The notes under the pieces were generated by a model. That model did not search any database. It was not told the origin of the DNA and was given only the letters and a program-made list of their open reading frames with translations. Below, one piece after another: positions 62,248-64,000 of a stretch of 64,000 bases of DNA. The DNA lies in NCBI GenBank assembly GCA_006503535.1, contig QYRS01000002.1:1922001-1986000 (forward strand). Direction: 5' to 3'. Made by a program: the position numbers and the translations under genes. Positions within the stretch are counted from its first letter, which is position 1. Each line of letters starts with the position of its first letter. This DNA comes from Arthrinium phaeospermum. Its lineage: Eukaryota; Ascomycota; Sordariomycetes; Amphisphaeriales; Apiosporaceae.

Positions 62248-64000
62248 AACGGATTCCATTCGAGATTTCCTTGTTGACTTCAGTTCACAAGGCTCTAATC
62301 AAAAGACATTTCAATTATCCATTTCTTAGGAAAACATAAACAAAATACAACACAAAGAAAACCCAACTATTATCTTCCGGTGGAAGCCTTTTATTGAATC
62401 AATTTCCTTACCTCATTGATATCTGGAGTCCAAATAGCCTCGTACTAGAGGGGCGTCAAATGGAAGGAAGGCGCTGCTTTAGCAAAATCGCTTATTCTCT
62501 GAAGTTCGATCTCTCTCTTGGAATCATTCGCGACATCTAGGTTGTCATCGGTGATCTTTACATGTGTTGTAAGGGTAGGTGTATCGAAAGCGCTGGGGTA
62601 TTTGGATAGATAGCCGACGCGGGCAATTCGCTGCTCTCATGGCCGCATCGGCCACTCTCTGTTCGACTGCGACAGCCCTCTGGCAGTCCGTCTCTATTGT
62701 GGCTAGATCTTCACCTCCCCTCGGGAGTGTCACTAGTCGCCCAGTTGGACAAACGAGATGACTCGACCAACTCTCCTAACACCAGGTATGAGGCAGAGCA
62801 GAGATGCGACCTACCCGAGTTTGGGGGCGACAGGACGGGTTACGTTGATACGCGGCTGGGTTCCTGTAGCGGAGGATGCGGAAAAAGGTGGCATTTCCTC
62901 GGGCACTACTCAGACATCCAGGAAGAAATATCCAGAACATAGACCTAGACTTTGATTTGCTCTTGTTCCTTCTACTTGATCCTGCTGCGGTTGCTGGACA
63001 AGATGGTACGGAAGCCTACGGGGCGTACGAGACAGGTGGTTACATTCTTGCTCTGGAGCTGTCAGGCCTGCCCGCCCAGGTACCCTGACACGGCATCCTT
63101 TCACCCGTCGGAGTCTGGTTTAAGTCAGTTTGGCAATTTTGAAAGGGTGCACCTGCTCATCGTGCCAAATTGACAACATCCTACGTTGAAAGATTGACCT
63201 CAGGAGATTTCGGCTGCTTTTGATTGATACATGTGACGCATGCAACTTCCCGTCTCCGCAGTGGGGAGCACCTGTCAAGTCCCCAAAAGCTGGGGAACGT
63301 TACTTCGGTCAATTCTCTAACTCCCCTTGTACGAGTCCGGCAACCTGTCCGACAGGGCTCTGGTGAGACATGAGACCTGGGATATTAGACAGGCCTTCCT
63401 TGTCTACTGTTAACTATTGCAACTTCATCGTTATCAGGCCAGCCGTTTCGACCGTGTTGCGTCGCTATGTGCCTTCCGCCAGGCCCGTCCGTCTCCGTCC
63501 GCGTCGGGTGCTCAGAACCCCAATTAATGGCAGGGGCTTTGTTCGTTGCACAGAAATCCAGGGTTCTCCCCAACCGCACAGCCTAGAGGCCAAAACTCTA
63601 TTCGAAGCTTCCGATATCGAGAGTGCGAAATGAAATGCAGGAAACGCTTCAATGGCTTAGGCCAATCATGATACTGATGGGGATGGCAATCCTCGCAAGC
63701 TTTCGAAAAACACCTGCTTTCGCATCCATCTTTAGGGAGTTGGGGACGGGGGAGACGCAAAGAAAGCACTAGCCAAATGCCGCATCGCAACGGTGTGAAA
63801 GTATTGGGTAATTCGGACAGGCGCCAGTACCTCTCTGATTGGCATAGAACCCCGAGTGGCGCGGCAAGCCGGGGGTGCACTAAATCTAGAAGGGGGAGAC
63901 GAAGGGTGATGGGAATGGCAGCACTAACTTAAGGATACTACGGCTAGGCCTGCCTTGGCGGGAAAAATCAAATTGCGAATGCCCTCTGTCTTGTGGTATT
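62248..64000. other. intergenic region to window end
   Basis: 1.75 kb. Several ORFs of 60-118 codons on both strands show no motif or start context worth calling. I see no gene, RNA or clear repeat here. Confidence 0.45.

Noticed and set aside
1..64000. CRISPR arrays, prophage, 5S rRNA or complete transposons
   Set aside because: No spaced palindromic repeats, integrase/transposase motifs, terminal inverted repeats or the conserved 5S start were seen.

Overview
The window is nuclear DNA from a filamentous ascomycete, most likely a Sordariomycete. The signs are short spliceosomal introns (about 50-140 nt, GTRNGT donors, CTRAY-like branch sites), spaced genes on both strands, two intron-containing tRNA genes, and typical fungal families (Zn2Cys6 regulator, HET, 2EXR, HsbA-like wall protein, OSGIN-like FAD oxidoreductase, RGS-LOV photoreceptor, pectinases). 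The genus cannot be fixed from sequence alone. I assembled 28 protein loci. For every spliced gene the exon lengths sum to a multiple of three, except the secreted-protein gene near 34 kb, whose first exon is unresolved.

Left part (0-20 kb): NAF1 (snoRNP assembly), a 2EXR protein with an internal 34-residue duplication, a seven-exon Zn2Cys6 regulator, a SAM methyltransferase interrupted by an apparent one-base frameshift, mitochondrial ribosomal protein bS21m diverging from an RBM25-like splicing factor, a compact kinesin, a YwbE-domain protein with a C-terminal zinc finger, and a FAD oxidoreductase.

Centre (21-43 kb): carbohydrate and secretion genes. A PAN-domain AA5 copper-radical oxidase, tRNA-Ser(AGA), a GH28 polygalacturonase, a GNAT-like protein and a PL4 rhamnogalacturonan lyase lie within 8.4 kb and look like a small pectin/cell-wall locus. 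Next come a large unknown protein with two C-terminal copies of a short motif, a cysteine-containing secreted protein, a Gly/Met-rich protein, a SANT-like acidic protein with minisatellites upstream, tRNA-Glu(CTC), a secreted isochorismatase-family enzyme, a cupredoxin-like secreted protein, an HsbA-like GPI-type protein and an F-box protein with a C-terminal membrane segment.

Right part (45-64 kb): exonuclease V (EXO5), an RGS-LOV photoreceptor of the BcLOV4 type, an SDR oxidoreductase, a coiled-coil unknown, a DUF2786 protein, and a large HET-domain gene with an in-frame TGA inside the HET domain. The two unknown/DUF genes have related, diverged repeat copies in their 3' flanks. The last 1.75 kb shows no gene I can support.

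The most interesting items are the RGS-LOV gene (changed flavin motif, plus a C-terminal region that reads like a second PAS fold), the interrupted HET and methyltransferase genes, the Trp-to-Tyr change in the AA5 oxidase, and the clustered pectin genes.
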